A stretch of 27,477 nt of DNA from Streptomyces sp. MMBL 11-1 (GCF_028622875.1 NZ_CP117712.1:1-27477); one strand, 5' to 3'; shown: positions 1 to 9,300, counted from the stretch's first letter. Notes: generated from the sequence alone by a model not told the origin. Program-made: numbers and translations.

Positions 1-166
1 GACCGCCCACATCACCCCAGTTCAGAGGGAGAAACGAGAGGATGCCGTTGCGTCCCGCCCGGCGGTCCGGGGACAGGTCTTCAGCCGGTCACGCCCGACT
101 CAATGGTCCGCTGCCGGCCCTCCTCCGCTACGCCCGCGGACTTCACCGTCGACCACCGACCGCCCT

Positions 167-607
167 TCACCGGCTCCCGGGGCAGCCGGGCATCACCGGG
201 TCCCGTCGTGGCTTCCAGCCGGGAGTACGACGGGGCCGGCCACACCGGGCCGTGCTGATCACCGGCTTGGCCCTGATGGGCGGCCCCGTTACCTGGTGGG
301 CCGTGCCGGCCTGAACCGTCGGCAATCCCGCCGCGCCTCCACGGCAGTTGAGGTGATCCGCCCTGCACACGCCGTGCGACCGCACCGAGGTCCCCGCTGC
401 CGCCGGCCGGGCAGGAATCAGGTGCTGGCCTTTGCCGAAGCCCAGCTGTGCGCTGACGGTACGCCGCTCGCCCCGGCAGCGCGGACACGCTGGCTCGACG
501 CGCAACTGCTGCTTGTACCAAGTGGGTTCGAGCCTGTTTCGGCACGATACCGGTCTGCCGCAGGGTGAGTAGCCATGTGCCCCGTGGAGAGTGGCCGAGT
601 CCGGCAT
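167..607 (-). CDS. Doubtful zinc-ribbon-like ORF
   Basis: A minus-strand open frame would give about 146 residues. Its only protein-like part is roughly residues 10-55, with cysteines spaced as in zinc ribbons (SCRNRLEP, then ACPRCRGERR about 15 residues later), followed by a low-complexity tail rich in Arg, Pro and Gly. Third codon positions are GC-rich around the cysteine segment but not convincingly elsewhere, and no good ribosome binding site precedes the ATG at 607. I do not recognise a family. It could be the remnant of a small zinc-binding protein or chance coding in GC-rich DNA. The first 160 bases of the window hold nothing I can support. Confidence 0.2.
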   Translation of the reverse strand: MPDSATLHGAHGYSPCGRPVSCRNRLEPTWYKQQLRVEPACPRCRGERRTVSAQLGFGKGQHLIPARPAAAGTSVRSHGVCRADHLNCRGGAAGLPTVQAGTAHQVTGPPIRAKPVISTARCGRPRRTPGWKPRRDPVMPGCPGSR

Positions 608-653
608 AGTAGTGACGGATCCCTGGCGCTCACCGGGGTTGTGGTGGAGGTGA

Positions 654-851
654 GCGAGGATCTCTGCCCGCGTCAGCGGGGGTGACAAGCACGGGCTTCC
701 GTATCGGGCGGAGGACCTGTCACGCCTGCTGTAAGGGGATTTCCATGTCCCGGAGAAGAAGTTGACGGTGCAGCCGGTCACCGACGAATTGGAGCTGTAC
801 TGCTGGGTGGAAGAAAGAGTCCGGAAGCGCGAGCTGCGTTCCTCACCCTGA
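654..851 (+). pseudogene. Possible remnant of a short gene
   Basis: One frame reads as protein on both sides of a TAA at 732-734: upstream GGDKHGLPYRAEDLSRLL, downstream VPEKKLTVQPVTDELELY, ending at a TGA at 849. The charged, helix-like composition and shared frame suggest a short gene interrupted by a stop. There is no clear start codon and the upstream frame is closed at 651. A 34-residue product from the GTG at 747 is possible but has no clear ribosome binding site. The family is not recognised. Confidence 0.22.
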
Positions 852-882
852 ACCTGGAAGAGGGTGGTCCTCACAGCGTGCC

Positions 883-1281
883 ATGACGACTCGCCCGATG
901 GCCGGGAGAGTGGAGGCGAAGGCTTTCCATCGCATCGTGGCGGTCGTGGGAGTTCCGTTGCTGAGTATGCAAGCGGCCAACGAACTGCTGCTGGAGGTTG
1001 CTCCCCTCGCCCAGCGTGTTCTCGACGGCGCGGACATCATCTGGGACGGCCACAACATGGTCGGCCAGCTGACGACCGAGGATGCCGTCCGGGCAGATGC
1101 CGAGCTCGGGGCATGCTGCTCCGAGTCATGCTTCGGGCCCGAGGACCTGCTGTCGGTCTGGGACGTCTACGAGATGGGTGACACCTGGACGGCCGAGGAA
1201 GCCGGGGTCACCGCCAGCACTACGGACCAGGAGCTGGCAGAAATCAGAGTCCGGCTGCTGGAGAGGTGGCGAGCTGAGTAG
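883..1281 (+). CDS. Small acidic protein of unknown function
   Basis: The frame encodes 132 residues with an even, mostly helical composition, an acidic middle and C-terminal half, and four cysteines, three of them clustered (ACCSES then C, about residues 77-82). The ATG at 883 opens the frame; the upstream ribosome binding site is weak, so a nearby alternative start is possible. It runs rightward ahead of the first large paralogous gene but is separated from it by about 345 bases. I recognise no domain and assign no function. GC-rich third positions and the lack of a better competing frame support it as a real gene. Confidence 0.6.
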   Translation: MTTRPMAGRVEAKAFHRIVAVVGVPLLSMQAANELLLEVAPLAQRVLDGADIIWDGHNMVGQLTTEDAVRADAELGACCSESCFGPEDLLSVWDVYEMGDTWTAEEAGVTASTTDQELAEIRVRLLERWRAE

Positions 1282-1626
1282 GCGAGCCGAACCCTGTTCT
1301 CCACGGGTTGTGGGGGTATCTGGAGAACCTACGCGACGAGTTGTCCGGGTTGTCCCAGGAGTGAGGCCGTCCTCGCGGTGCCTCTGGGCAGCAGCCCTGG
1401 GGTACCGGCGACTCGCAGCCTACCTATTCCGGCCGGGCTGCCGACCGCTGCGCGGAGCGGCGTCTCCGGGGCCCGGGAGCGGCGCCACGCCGGCCGGGCG
1501 TCGCCGCTCCCCGTGGGCCCGACCAGGGCCGGGGGTGCGGTCGCGGCACCGGGCGGGAGGGCCCGTGGGTGCCGGGGGTTGTCGGGTTCTGCTCCGGGCG
1601 CGGGGGCCGGGTTCTACGGTGCAGCG
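1282..1626 (+). other. Spacer ahead of the first large gene
   Basis: No gene is supported here. One frame shows a short protein-like tail (WGYLENLRDELSGLSQE) ending at a TGA near 1364, without a usable start, and may be a relic. The frame of the next gene stays open back to 1378, but residues coded before 1627 are low-complexity Gly/Ala/Arg/Pro and have no counterpart in the paralogue, so I treat them as non-coding. Confidence 0.4.
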
Positions 1627-1629
1627 GTG
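1615..1629 (+). promoter_or_regulatory. TACGGT -10-like element of a leaderless start
   Basis: TACGGT at 1615-1620 is followed by six bases and then the GTG at 1627. The second large gene has the same TACGGT, the same 6-nt gap and GTG, with the surrounding TCTACGGTGCA also conserved. There is no Shine-Dalgarno sequence at either place. A -10 hexamer ending 6-7 nt before the start codon is the usual layout for leaderless mRNAs in Streptomyces. I see no convincing -35 hexamer. Confidence 0.4.
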
Positions 1630-4600
1630 GGTATCGAGATGCCGCCGGTCGGCGGGGACGCGGGGCGTGGGGCGGAGTTGTCCGGGGTAGTGCCGGCGGA
1701 GGTGGACGAGGTCCTGGCCGGTGCGCTGGCGGCGCAGGGTGATGCGGGCGTGCGGGCGTTGGGGCTGCTGCTCGATGCGCGGCGCGCGTTGACGGGGGCG
1801 GGGTTCGCGCGGCCGGCGGAGGTGGCCGCGGCGTGTGTGCGGTCCGCGCGGACGCGCTGCTCGGTCTGCCCGGGGCCCCGCGGTCGGTGGGCCTGCAGGC
1901 CGCGGCGCAGGACCTGGTGGCGGCGCTGGACGCCGTCGGGACGCCGCCTGCCGCGGGTTTCCGGCTCGATCGGGGAGACGGCCGAGGGGGCCGCCGTCCA
2001 GCAGACGCCGTCCGGCGGTGCCGTTGCCGCCGGTGACGGCTCCGGTGATCCCCTGGGCGTGCCGGGCGGGGCGGGGGCGCGGTGGGAGCGGGTGATGTGG
2101 GCGGCGGAGGTGGTGCGCGGCGAGCTGGAGCGCCCGGGCGGCTACCACCGGGGGCCGGGCCCGCGGCGTCATCGAGCGGCTGACGGGCGTGACGCTGGGC
2201 GCGGCCCAGGAGCAGGCGCTGGACGTGTGGGGAGTCGTCTACGGCTGGCGTCGGGCATCCTGCACGGCCGTAGCGCCGGCCCCGACGATGCCCGCCTCCT
2301 GTACACCGAACTCCTGCACGCGGCCCGGGAACTGCTGGTGCCGCTGGCCGAGCGCGCGGCCCGGGTCCTTGAGCTCACCGCGCTGAAGGACCCGGGCGCG
2401 GCTGAGGCTGCCGAGCTCGCCCGCTGGGCGGACCCGCGCGCCGAGGCGTACTTCTTCCGTTCCGGCCCGGCACCGGTGTGGTGGGGCGTCCTGGCCGAGC
2501 ACGCCCCGCACCTGCTGCTGCCGGACGGGTCGGCCGGCGGGCGGTGGCCGGCCGCCCCGTTCCTCGACGACGTCGCCGGCACCGACCCGGACGGCGTCCG
2601 GGCGTGGCTGACGGCACCGGACGGCCAGGACCCGGCGCTCAGCCGGGCGCAGCAGGTGGCGGCGGCCGGCCGCCCGGCTCTGGATGCGCTGCTGGGCCTC
2701 GCGCTGCGCCACGGCGACGTCGTCGGCGCCGCCCTGGTGCGCGCCGTCCTGGCCGACACCGCGGGGTTGCGCGACGGCGGGGGCCCGGCGGCGGGGGCGA
2801 CGCTGTGCCTGGCGGCCCGCTGGGCCCGTACGGTCCCGCGGGCGGAACGGACACGGGATTGGATCATCGCGGCCGAGGGGCTGCTGGCCGGTGCGGTCGA
2901 GGACGAGCACGCCGGCCACCTGAGCCTGCACGCTGTCGCCGAGCGGGTGGCCGCCGCCGAGGAGGCGGCCGAGGATCTGGCGGCGGCCGGGGATCCGGCC
3001 GCCGCCCAAGCGGCGATGGCGGCCGCGCTGGCGGCCGAGGAGGAGATGCGGGAGCGGGTCGCCGAGCAGACGGCTGCACGGCTGCCCGGCCACGACGCCG
3101 CGGAACTGCTGCGCGAGGTCGCGCTGACGGCCTACCCGTCCGGCCCCAGCGGCCCCGCGCACGGGGACGTCGCGATGATCCGGGCGGTGCTGGCCGGCCT
3201 GCTCGCCCGCGACGTCGCGCTGCTGCCCGCCGCCGCCCGGCCGCTGGTGTTCCGCGGCGACCTCGACGGGGTGCACGCGGGCGACACGGCCGCGTACGGC
3301 GGCCCCCGGCTGGCGCGCACCGTCCTGGACCTGGCTGAGGCCGACGCGGACGCCGGCATCGCCCTGGGGGTGCGCACGCGCGCGTTGCGCCGGGTGGCCG
3401 CCGTCGACGCCCCGCTGCACGACCGCCTGATGGCCGCTCACCTCGCCGCCCGGCCGCCCGCACCTGCGCCCGCCGGGCAGACCCCGGTGCCCGCCGAGGT
3501 GGTGAACGAGTGGTGGGAGCGGGCCATCGAGCTCACGGAGCGTCTGGTGGCCGCACGGCCCGCCCCGGAGCCGGCCCGCCTCGTCGACCTCGTGTTCAGC
3601 ACAAGCCCGCCGAAGCGCGCCGGGGAGTTGGAGACGCGGGTGCGCACCGCGCTCGGCTGGCCTCCTGCGCCCGCCGAGCTGGAGCAGGTCCTTCCCGCCG
3701 GTGCCGGCCAGGTGGACGGCACCAAGGAGCCGCTCGCCTCGTGGTTGCGGGTGTGGGACTGGTCGCCGCTGCTGCCCGCGCGTGTGCTGGCCGGCTGGGA
3801 GCCGGTGCTGGAGCGGGTGCGCCCGTTGAAGCCTGCCGGCCCTGCGGATCCGCGCACCGTCCCCGCGCCGGTGCCGGTCACGGCGACCACCGCCCTGACC
3901 GCCGAAGATCTGGCCGAGGCGGCCGAAGCCCGCGGGCCGGCGGCGGCCGCCGCCGCGCTGGCCGCGGCACCGGACGCAGGCGACGACGGCTACGCGATGG
4001 TCCTGCACCACCTCGTCGCCGACGCCCCGGCCGCCTGGACTGCCGACGTGCCCGCGATCCTGAACGCCCTCAAGACACCGGAGCTCGGCGCGTTCTACCT
4101 CGCCGCGGCCGCCGGCCACGCCGACCGCCCCGGCGCCTTCCCCGGCAAGACGCTCACCGGCGCCGTCACCGCGGCGCTCGACCTGCGCCGCGCCCTCGAC
4201 GCCCCGGCTGCCACAGCCGCCCAGAAGACGGCCGCGGACCGGGGCACCGGGCTGGACTTCGCCGACCAGGCCCTGGCCGACCTGCTGACCGCCATGTGGC
4301 GCACCGACGCCGTCCTGGACCCGGGCCAGGAGAAGGACGTCCTGGCCCACCTGCACGCCCTGACCGCCGAGCTCACCGATCCCGCCGCCGACGCAGAGGA
4401 GGCCGGAGACGGTCCCGTTCCCGCCGGCGGCTCCGCCGGCGCCGTCGGTCCGGCCCCGGGGGCTCCCGCGGACCGCTCCCCCGCGGCCGGGAGTCCCGGG
4501 GGTCCGGTACTGCTGGGGTCGGACCCGCGGGTCCGGGCGCTGGGGTGCCTGCTCGAGTACGCCCTCCACCAGGCGCGCGCCCGTGGACAGATGCCGGCCG

Positions 4601-5469
4601 AGGTGCTCCAGGCGGTGGCCGGTGCGATCCCCGCGGCCGCCGCCCAGGACGCGGTGGCCGACGCGATCGGCGTACGGCTGCCCGCCCTGCACGACTACGC
4701 CCCGGACTTCACCGCCGTCCACCGCACCGCCCTGTACCGGATCCCCGCGCAGGGGCCCTCGCCGGCCGGGTCGTGGCTGCGCTGGGGACCGCCCAGCCCG
4801 CCGCTGCTCGCGGCCCTGGACCGCGCCGACCTGATCGGCGCGCTGCGCGGCGCCGGCGGACTGGCGCGCGACGCCGCGGGCCACACCGCGGCCGCGCTGC
4901 TGACCGATCCATCCCTCCTGGGCGAACCCGCCGCCTGGTGGACGCAGTTGGTCGACGCCGACGGTGACGAGGAATCGGCGGCCGCGGTCTCAGTCCTGCT
5001 GGAGGCGATCGCCCTCCGTGTGCCGCGGACCGGCGCCGCGCGCCCGCTCCCGCCGGCCGAGCAGGCGCGGACGCGGGCTGCTGTGGACCTGTGGCGTGCC
5101 GCGCTGGCCGCCGGCCTGCCCGCCGGCGCGCTGGCCGGGACGGGCGCGTTCGCCGAGACGGCCGTCGACGAGCCGGTGTGGCTGGAGCTGACGCGTACCA
5201 GCGCCGAGCACTCCCCGGCCCTGAGCCACGCCGACCTCGTCGCCGAACGCGCCGCCGCCCACCCCGGCAGCCAGGACGCCCTGCTGCTCGCCGAACTGCT
5301 GGTCACCCACGCACCCGGGACGTGGACCGACACCGCCGTACGCGGGCACGCCCGTACCCTGCTGGACGCGACGACCGCTCTGCCCGCTCCCGAACGCCCC
5401 CCGGCGTGGCAGGGGTTGAGGAGGGCGCTGGTCAACGCCGGCGACGTCGCCGCCGCCCGCCATCAGTAG
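1627..5469 (+). CDS. Large helical protein, frameshift-scarred paralogue 1
   Basis: This is a tandem paralogue of the intact 1161-aa protein at 5814. The frame is open for 1280 residues from the GTG at 1627, chosen because it aligns with the start of the paralogue. Comparison shows four compensating frame changes: near 1849 (one base lost in a GCGGCG run), about 1950-2000 (one gained), about 2157 (one gained) and about 2250 (one lost). The matching frames read ADALLGLPGAP, then RWERVMWAAEVVRGEL, then TGVTLGAAQEQALDVWG, then SGILHGR. The net shift is zero, so the frame stays open but about 110 residues are scrambled. From 2250 it follows the paralogue to the end, including FFRSGPAPVWWGVL and a C-terminal block starting DPRVRALGCLLEYAL after a Pro/Gly-rich linker near 4380-4515. 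An extra Ala/Glu-rich, coiled-coil-like insert lies at 2938-3075. No catalytic domain is recognised. It may be a pseudogene, or carry assembly errors. Confidence 0.65.
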   Translation: MGIEMPPVGGDAGRGAELSGVVPAEVDEVLAGALAAQGDAGVRALGLLLDARRALTGAGFARPAEVAAACVRSARTRCSVCPGPRGRWACRPRRRTWWRRWTPSGRRLPRVSGSIGETAEGAAVQQTPSGGAVAAGDGSGDPLGVPGGAGARWERVMWAAEVVRGELERPGGYHRGPGPRRHRAADGRDAGRGPGAGAGRVGSRLRLASGILHGRSAGPDDARLLYTELLHAARELLVPLAERAARVLELTALKDPGAAEAAELARWADPRAEAYFFRSGPAPVWWGVLAEHAPHLLLPDGSAGGRWPAAPFLDDVAGTDPDGVRAWLTAPDGQDPALSRAQQVAAAGRPALDALLGLALRHGDVVGAALVRAVLADTAGLRDGGGPAAGATLCLAARWARTVPRAERTRDWIIAAEGLLAGAVEDEHAGHLSLHAVAERVAAAEEAAEDLAAAGDPAAAQAAMAAALAAEEEMRERVAEQTAARLPGHDAAELLREVALTAYPSGPSGPAHGDVAMIRAVLAGLLARDVALLPAAARPLVFRGDLDGVHAGDTAAYGGPRLARTVLDLAEADADAGIALGVRTRALRRVAAVDAPLHDRLMAAHLAARPPAPAPAGQTPVPAEVVNEWWERAIELTERLVAARPAPEPARLVDLVFSTSPPKRAGELETRVRTALGWPPAPAELEQVLPAGAGQVDGTKEPLASWLRVWDWSPLLPARVLAGWEPVLERVRPLKPAGPADPRTVPAPVPVTATTALTAEDLAEAAEARGPAAAAAALAAAPDAGDDGYAMVLHHLVADAPAAWTADVPAILNALKTPELGAFYLAAAAGHADRPGAFPGKTLTGAVTAALDLRRALDAPAATAAQKTAADRGTGLDFADQALADLLTAMWRTDAVLDPGQEKDVLAHLHALTAELTDPAADAEEAGDGPVPAGGSAGAVGPAPGAPADRSPAAGSPGGPVLLGSDPRVRALGCLLEYALHQARARGQMPAEVLQAVAGAIPAAAAQDAVADAIGVRLPALHDYAPDFTAVHRTALYRIPAQGPSPAGSWLRWGPPSPPLLAALDRADLIGALRGAGGLARDAAGHTAAALLTDPSLLGEPAAWWTQLVDADGDEESAAAVSVLLEAIALRVPRTGAARPLPPAEQARTRAAVDLWRAALAAGLPAGALAGTGAFAETAVDEPVWLELTRTSAEHSPALSHADLVAERAAAHPGSQDALLLAELLVTHAPGTWTDTAVRGHARTLLDATTALPAPERPPAWQGLRRALVNAGDVAAARHQ

Positions 5470-5513
5470 CCGTCCCGCCCGGACACCGAGGAGAGGGAGA
5501 GAAGGGAGCCGGC

Positions 5514-5720
5514 ATGCTGGGGCGCCGCGTCCACGTCACCGGGCCGGCCCGGCTCAAGCTCGGGGCCGAGCTGAAGAAGGCGTACACCGCGGGGGCCTCG
5601 GTCCGTACCCTCGCGCACAGTTGCGGGCGCAGTTACGGATTCGTCCACCGCCTGCTCACCGAGGCCGGCACCACCCTGCGCACCCGCGGCGGGGACACCC
5701 GCCGCCACGCCGCACGCTGA
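5514..5720 (+). CDS. Small helix-turn-helix protein
   Basis: This 68-aa basic protein has a helix-turn-helix at about residues 24-50 (ASVRTLAHSCGRSYGFVHRL), followed by EAG.TLRTRGG. The pattern matches a family of 60-90 aa Streptomyces HTH proteins, often on plasmids and islands, whose motif resembles that of resolvases. It presumably binds DNA; the target is unknown. The ATG at 5514 follows a purine-rich stretch with GAAGGGAG, a good ribosome binding site. It lies 44 bases after the first large gene and 93 before the second, all rightward, so it could be cotranscribed with the first or regulate the pair. The regulatory role is inference. Confidence 0.85.
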   Translation: MLGRRVHVTGPARLKLGAELKKAYTAGASVRTLAHSCGRSYGFVHRLLTEAGTTLRTRGGDTRRHAAR

Positions 5721-5801
5721 CGGCAGGACGACAAGACGGCAGGACGGCAAGGGACGGCCGCGGACCGGCCGGTTCTCGCCCACGCTGCGCCCGGTGGCCT
5801 C

Positions 5802-5816
5802 TACGGTGCACCGGTG
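5802..5816 (+). promoter_or_regulatory. TACGGT -10-like element of a leaderless start
   Basis: TACGGT at 5802-5807, six bases, then GTG at 5814, with no Shine-Dalgarno sequence. It is the exact counterpart of the element before the first large paralogue. Conservation of both sequence and distance, while the flanking DNA differs, suggests function. Confidence 0.42.
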
Positions 5817-8800
5817 AGCACCATGATGCCGCCGCCCGGCGGCGAACTGCCCGACATACAGCTGCCGGTGGTCGACGAGGTCCTGGCCGCCGCCCTGATG
5901 GCGCAGGGCGCTGCCGGCGTGCGGGCGCTGGGTCTGCTGCGGGACGCCCGCCGGGTCCTGGCCGGTACCGGGCTGGAGCGGCCGGCGGAGGTCGCGGAGT
6001 CGTGCCTGCGCGGTGCGGCGGACGCCCTGCTGAGCCTGCCGGGCGCCCCGGACGCGGTGGGCCTGAAGTCCGCGGCGAAGGACCTGCTCGCCGCAGTGGA
6101 CACTCTTCCCGGCCCGTCCGCCGCCGCGCCGCCGCAGGCCGCGCTCGGCCGGGTACGCCGGGCGGCCGGGGTGCTGCGCGGGCAGCTGACGCGCCCGGGG
6201 GGCTTCCACCGGGCGAGGGCGGCGGGGATCGCCGAGCGGCTGATGGGCGTGGCGCTCGGCGCCTACCACGAGCAGGCTCTTGTCGGGTGGGGCGAGGTGT
6301 ACGGGAGGACGTCGGGCACGCTGCACGGCGGCGAGGCCGATCGGGCCGGCGCGGCTTCTGTCTACCGGGAGGTGCTGCTGCTGGCGCGGGAGTTGCTGGT
6401 GCCGCTGCACGGCCGCGCCGCCCGCGTCCTGGAGTTGGCCGCCCTGAGGGAGCCGGGCGGGGCGGAGGCGCGAGAGCTGGCCGGCTGGGCGGACCCGCGC
6501 GCCACCGCGTTCTTCTTCGGCTCCGCCCCGGCCGCGGCCTGGCTGGGGGCCCTTGAGGAGCACGCGCCGCACCTGCTGCTCACCGACGAGAGGGCCGGTA
6601 CCTGGCCGGCGGCCCCGTTCCTGGAGCACCTGGCCGCCACCGCCCCCAAGGCCGCCGGGCTGTGGCTGGCCGACCACGCCGCCGAGCTCGCCCCGGCCGG
6701 GCCCCGCGTTCTCGGCGCGCTGCTGCGCCTGGCCGACGCCGGCGCCCTCCGCCCGGCCGGGGTGCGCGGGCTGCTCCCGCACGTGCTGTCTTCGGGCCGG
6801 GCGGAGGGGCCGGCCGAGCACGCGGACGTGCCGCGCCGGCTCGTGGCCGGCTGGGCGGGCACCCTCCCGGTGCCCGCACGGGACGGGGACTGGGTCCTGG
6901 TCGCCGAGGAGCTGCTGAAGGACGCCGTCGACCTCGGGCACGCCGGCTGGCGGGCCTGGCGGGACGAGCGCTGGCGCGCGCACGCCGAGCGCCGTCCGCT
7001 GCCCGAGCTGACCGACGTCCTGGAGCGCCAGTGGGCGGCCCGCCTGCCCGAGCACGACATCACGGGCCTGCTGCGGGAGCTGGTGGTGAGCGTCCACCCC
7101 GACGCCGGCGACGGTGGCGGCTCGTTCCGGTGGGCCCGGGCGGTCCGCGGCGCGCTGGCGGGCCTGCTGTGCCGCGACATCGAAGCGTCCGGCCGGCGGC
7201 CCTGGTCGGAGTTCGTCGACCTGGACGAGGTCCGCGTCCTGGACGCCACGCTCTTTTTGGGCCCGGTCCTGGACATGGGCCCGCTGCTGGCCCGCGCGGT
7301 TCTCGACCTCGCCGCGGCGGACGCCGCGGCCGGCCTGCCGCTGGCCGACCGTCTGCGGGCGTGGCCGAGGATCGCGGCTGCGGACACAGGAGTGCACGAC
7401 CGGGTGCTCGCCGCCCACCTGGCCGCCCACCCGCCGCACCCCGGCGCCGGGGACGAAGAGGCGGGGCAGTGGTGGGACCTGGCGGTCGAGGCCACGGTCC
7501 GGCTGCTGGCCGGCCACCCGACGCCGGAAGGCGCCCGCCTGGTCGACCTCGTGCTCACCACCTGCCCGCCCGAGCGCACCGCCGACCTTCACCGGCGGGC
7601 CCGTCAGGCGCTCTGCGCGCCCGCGGCCGCCGAGGTGGAGCGCGTACGGCCCGCCGGCGCCGAGCGGGCCGGGGCCTGGTCACCGGTCCTGCCCGCGCCC
7701 CTGCTGGCCGGCCTCGACCCGTCGCACCGGGCCCGGCCGGACGGGCCGCCCGACCCGCGCAGTGCCGCCCGCCCCCTCTCGCGTCATCGCACCGCCCTCG
7801 AACTGGAGGACCTGCGGGAACTGGCCGCCGCGGGCGGCACGCTCGCGGCCGCGGCCGCCCTGGCCGGCGCCCCGGACGCGGGCGCCGCCGGCTACGCGAT
7901 CGTGCTGCAGCGCCTGGTGGCCGCCGATCCGGCCGCCTGGACCGCCGACGTCCCCGCCCTGCTCACCGCCCTCGTCCTGCCGGAGCTCGGCGCGTTCTAC
8001 CTCGCCGCCGCCGCGACCGCCGTCCGCCGTCCCGGGGCCTTCCCCGCCGGCCCGGCCGAAGCCGTGCTCGCCGCTCTCACGCTCAGCCGAACCCTGCCCG
8101 CCCCCGCCGACCCGCACATCCCCGACGCGGGCGAGCACGCCGGCCGGGCGTGGTCCGGCCTGCTGGCCTTCGTGTGGCGCACCGGGGACGGCCTCGGCGG
8201 TCACCTCCCGGCCGCCCTGGACCGGCTGCATGCCCTCGTCGAGCCGCTCACCCGGCCCGCCGCCCCGCCCCCGGCCCCGTCGGTGTCTGCCGGCGGCCCG
8301 GCAACGCCCGCCGCCGGCCGCACGGCCGGAGAGGAACAGCAACTGCCCGCAGGCCTGCCGGAGTCCCACCCGGCGGTGCGTGCGCTGGACTGCCTCCTGG
8401 ACTACGCCGCCGCCCAGGCACCCCGGGACGGCCAGATGCCCGGCGACGTCCTGGACCTGGTCGCCGCCGTCCTTCAGGCCCGCGGCGGCGACGAGCCGGT
8501 CGCCGGCGTGCTCGGCAAGCACCTGCCTCTCCTCCACCGCCGCGCCACCGCCTTCACCGCCGCCCACCCCGACCTGTATGCGCTCGTCCCCGGCCGGCCC
8601 TCCCCGGCCGCCGCGTGGCTGCACGCCCGCCGCGGCCCCGGCCTCGATCCGCTGCTGCTCGCTGCCCTGGGCCGCCGCCAGCTCCTGGCCGCCCTGCGCG
8701 GAGAACCCGCCGGGACGCTCGCCTTCCGCGTGGTGCACGCGCTCCTGACCGGCCATGACAGCCTGCTCGGCGACCCCACGGCCGCCTGGCGGGAGTTGGC

Positions 8801-9299
8801 CACCGGTCCGGACGGCGCCGAGGCCGCCTCCGGCTTCCTCGGGTACCTCGCCCTGTTCACCTCCCTGCGCCCGCTCGACCGGACCTCGGTGGACACCGAG
8901 CAGATCTGGTGGACCGCCGCTCTGGAGGCCGGCCTGCCGCCCGGGGCGCTCGCGGGCGCCGGCGACTTCGCCGCGTCGCTGCCGGACGAGGTCTGGCTGC
9001 CCCTGGCCCGGCGCAGCGCCGCCCACACCCCGGCCCAGACGGACGCCGGCCGAATCGCCGAACGCGCCGCCGCGCACCCCCGTGAGCCCGACGCCCTCCT
9101 CCTGGCCGTGCACCTGCTCACCCGCCCCGCCCCGGATGGCGCGCAGGACAGCGACGTCCGCCATCACGCCCGCGCCCTGCTGCAGGCCGCCGAGGCATTG
9201 CCGGCGCCCGACCGCCCGGCCGAGGCCGCGCAGCTGCGCCGTGCCCTGGTCGAAGCCGGCGAGGTGGACCTCGCTCACGCTCCGGCAACGACGAACTGA
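5814..9299 (+). CDS. Large helical solenoid-like protein, paralogue 2
   Basis: This intact 1161-residue protein is rich in Ala, Leu, Arg and Pro and looks almost entirely helical, with no signal peptide or membrane segment. An N-terminal block of about 200 residues includes a conserved SGTLHGG near residue 170. Around residue 232 is FFFGSAPAAAWLGAL, then APHLLL, then WPAAPFLEHLA. This spacing of FF, P..WL and WP..FL resembles the helical-repeat parts of large bacterial proteins of unknown or defence-related function; the resemblance is from memory and weak. A Pro/Ala linker at about residues 812-845 separates a C-terminal domain of about 310 residues beginning at SHPAVRALDCLLDYAA. No Walker, nuclease or protease motif is evident. 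The GTG start is set by alignment with paralogue 1 and the adjoining TACGGT. A hairpin follows the stop. The function is unknown; a scaffold or sensor role is a guess. Confidence 0.88.
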   Translation: MSTMMPPPGGELPDIQLPVVDEVLAAALMAQGAAGVRALGLLRDARRVLAGTGLERPAEVAESCLRGAADALLSLPGAPDAVGLKSAAKDLLAAVDTLPGPSAAAPPQAALGRVRRAAGVLRGQLTRPGGFHRARAAGIAERLMGVALGAYHEQALVGWGEVYGRTSGTLHGGEADRAGAASVYREVLLLARELLVPLHGRAARVLELAALREPGGAEARELAGWADPRATAFFFGSAPAAAWLGALEEHAPHLLLTDERAGTWPAAPFLEHLAATAPKAAGLWLADHAAELAPAGPRVLGALLRLADAGALRPAGVRGLLPHVLSSGRAEGPAEHADVPRRLVAGWAGTLPVPARDGDWVLVAEELLKDAVDLGHAGWRAWRDERWRAHAERRPLPELTDVLERQWAARLPEHDITGLLRELVVSVHPDAGDGGGSFRWARAVRGALAGLLCRDIEASGRRPWSEFVDLDEVRVLDATLFLGPVLDMGPLLARAVLDLAAADAAAGLPLADRLRAWPRIAAADTGVHDRVLAAHLAAHPPHPGAGDEEAGQWWDLAVEATVRLLAGHPTPEGARLVDLVLTTCPPERTADLHRRARQALCAPAAAEVERVRPAGAERAGAWSPVLPAPLLAGLDPSHRARPDGPPDPRSAARPLSRHRTALELEDLRELAAAGGTLAAAAALAGAPDAGAAGYAIVLQRLVAADPAAWTADVPALLTALVLPELGAFYLAAAATAVRRPGAFPAGPAEAVLAALTLSRTLPAPADPHIPDAGEHAGRAWSGLLAFVWRTGDGLGGHLPAALDRLHALVEPLTRPAAPPPAPSVSAGGPATPAAGRTAGEEQQLPAGLPESHPAVRALDCLLDYAAAQAPRDGQMPGDVLDLVAAVLQARGGDEPVAGVLGKHLPLLHRRATAFTAAHPDLYALVPGRPSPAAAWLHARRGPGLDPLLLAALGRRQLLAALRGEPAGTLAFRVVHALLTGHDSLLGDPTAAWRELATGPDGAEAASGFLGYLALFTSLRPLDRTSVDTEQIWWTAALEAGLPPGALAGAGDFAASLPDEVWLPLARRSAAHTPAQTDAGRIAERAAAHPREPDALLLAVHLLTRPAPDGAQDSDVRHHARALLQAAEALPAPDRPAEAAQLRRALVEAGEVDLAHAPATTN

Positions 9300-9300
9300 C

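Noticed and set aside
42..314. Plus-strand 90-codon frame near the left edge
   Set aside because: It has an ATG directly after GAGAGG, but the product is Arg/Pro-rich with no protein-like pattern, and spacing to the purine run is too short for a normal ribosome binding site.
490..530. GGGTTCGAGCC resembling a tRNA T-loop
   Set aside because: The flanking bases do not form a T-stem and no acceptor or anticodon arm can be drawn on either strand.
1378..1626. N-terminal extension of the first large protein
   Set aside because: The frame is open, but the residues are low-complexity and absent from the paralogue, whose start aligns with the GTG at 1627.
2239..4884. Long open frames antisense to the large genes, including 881 codons on the minus strand
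   Set aside because: They are mirror frames of GC-rich coding DNA, Gly/Arg/Gln-rich and without starts; the plus-strand frames match each other as paralogues.
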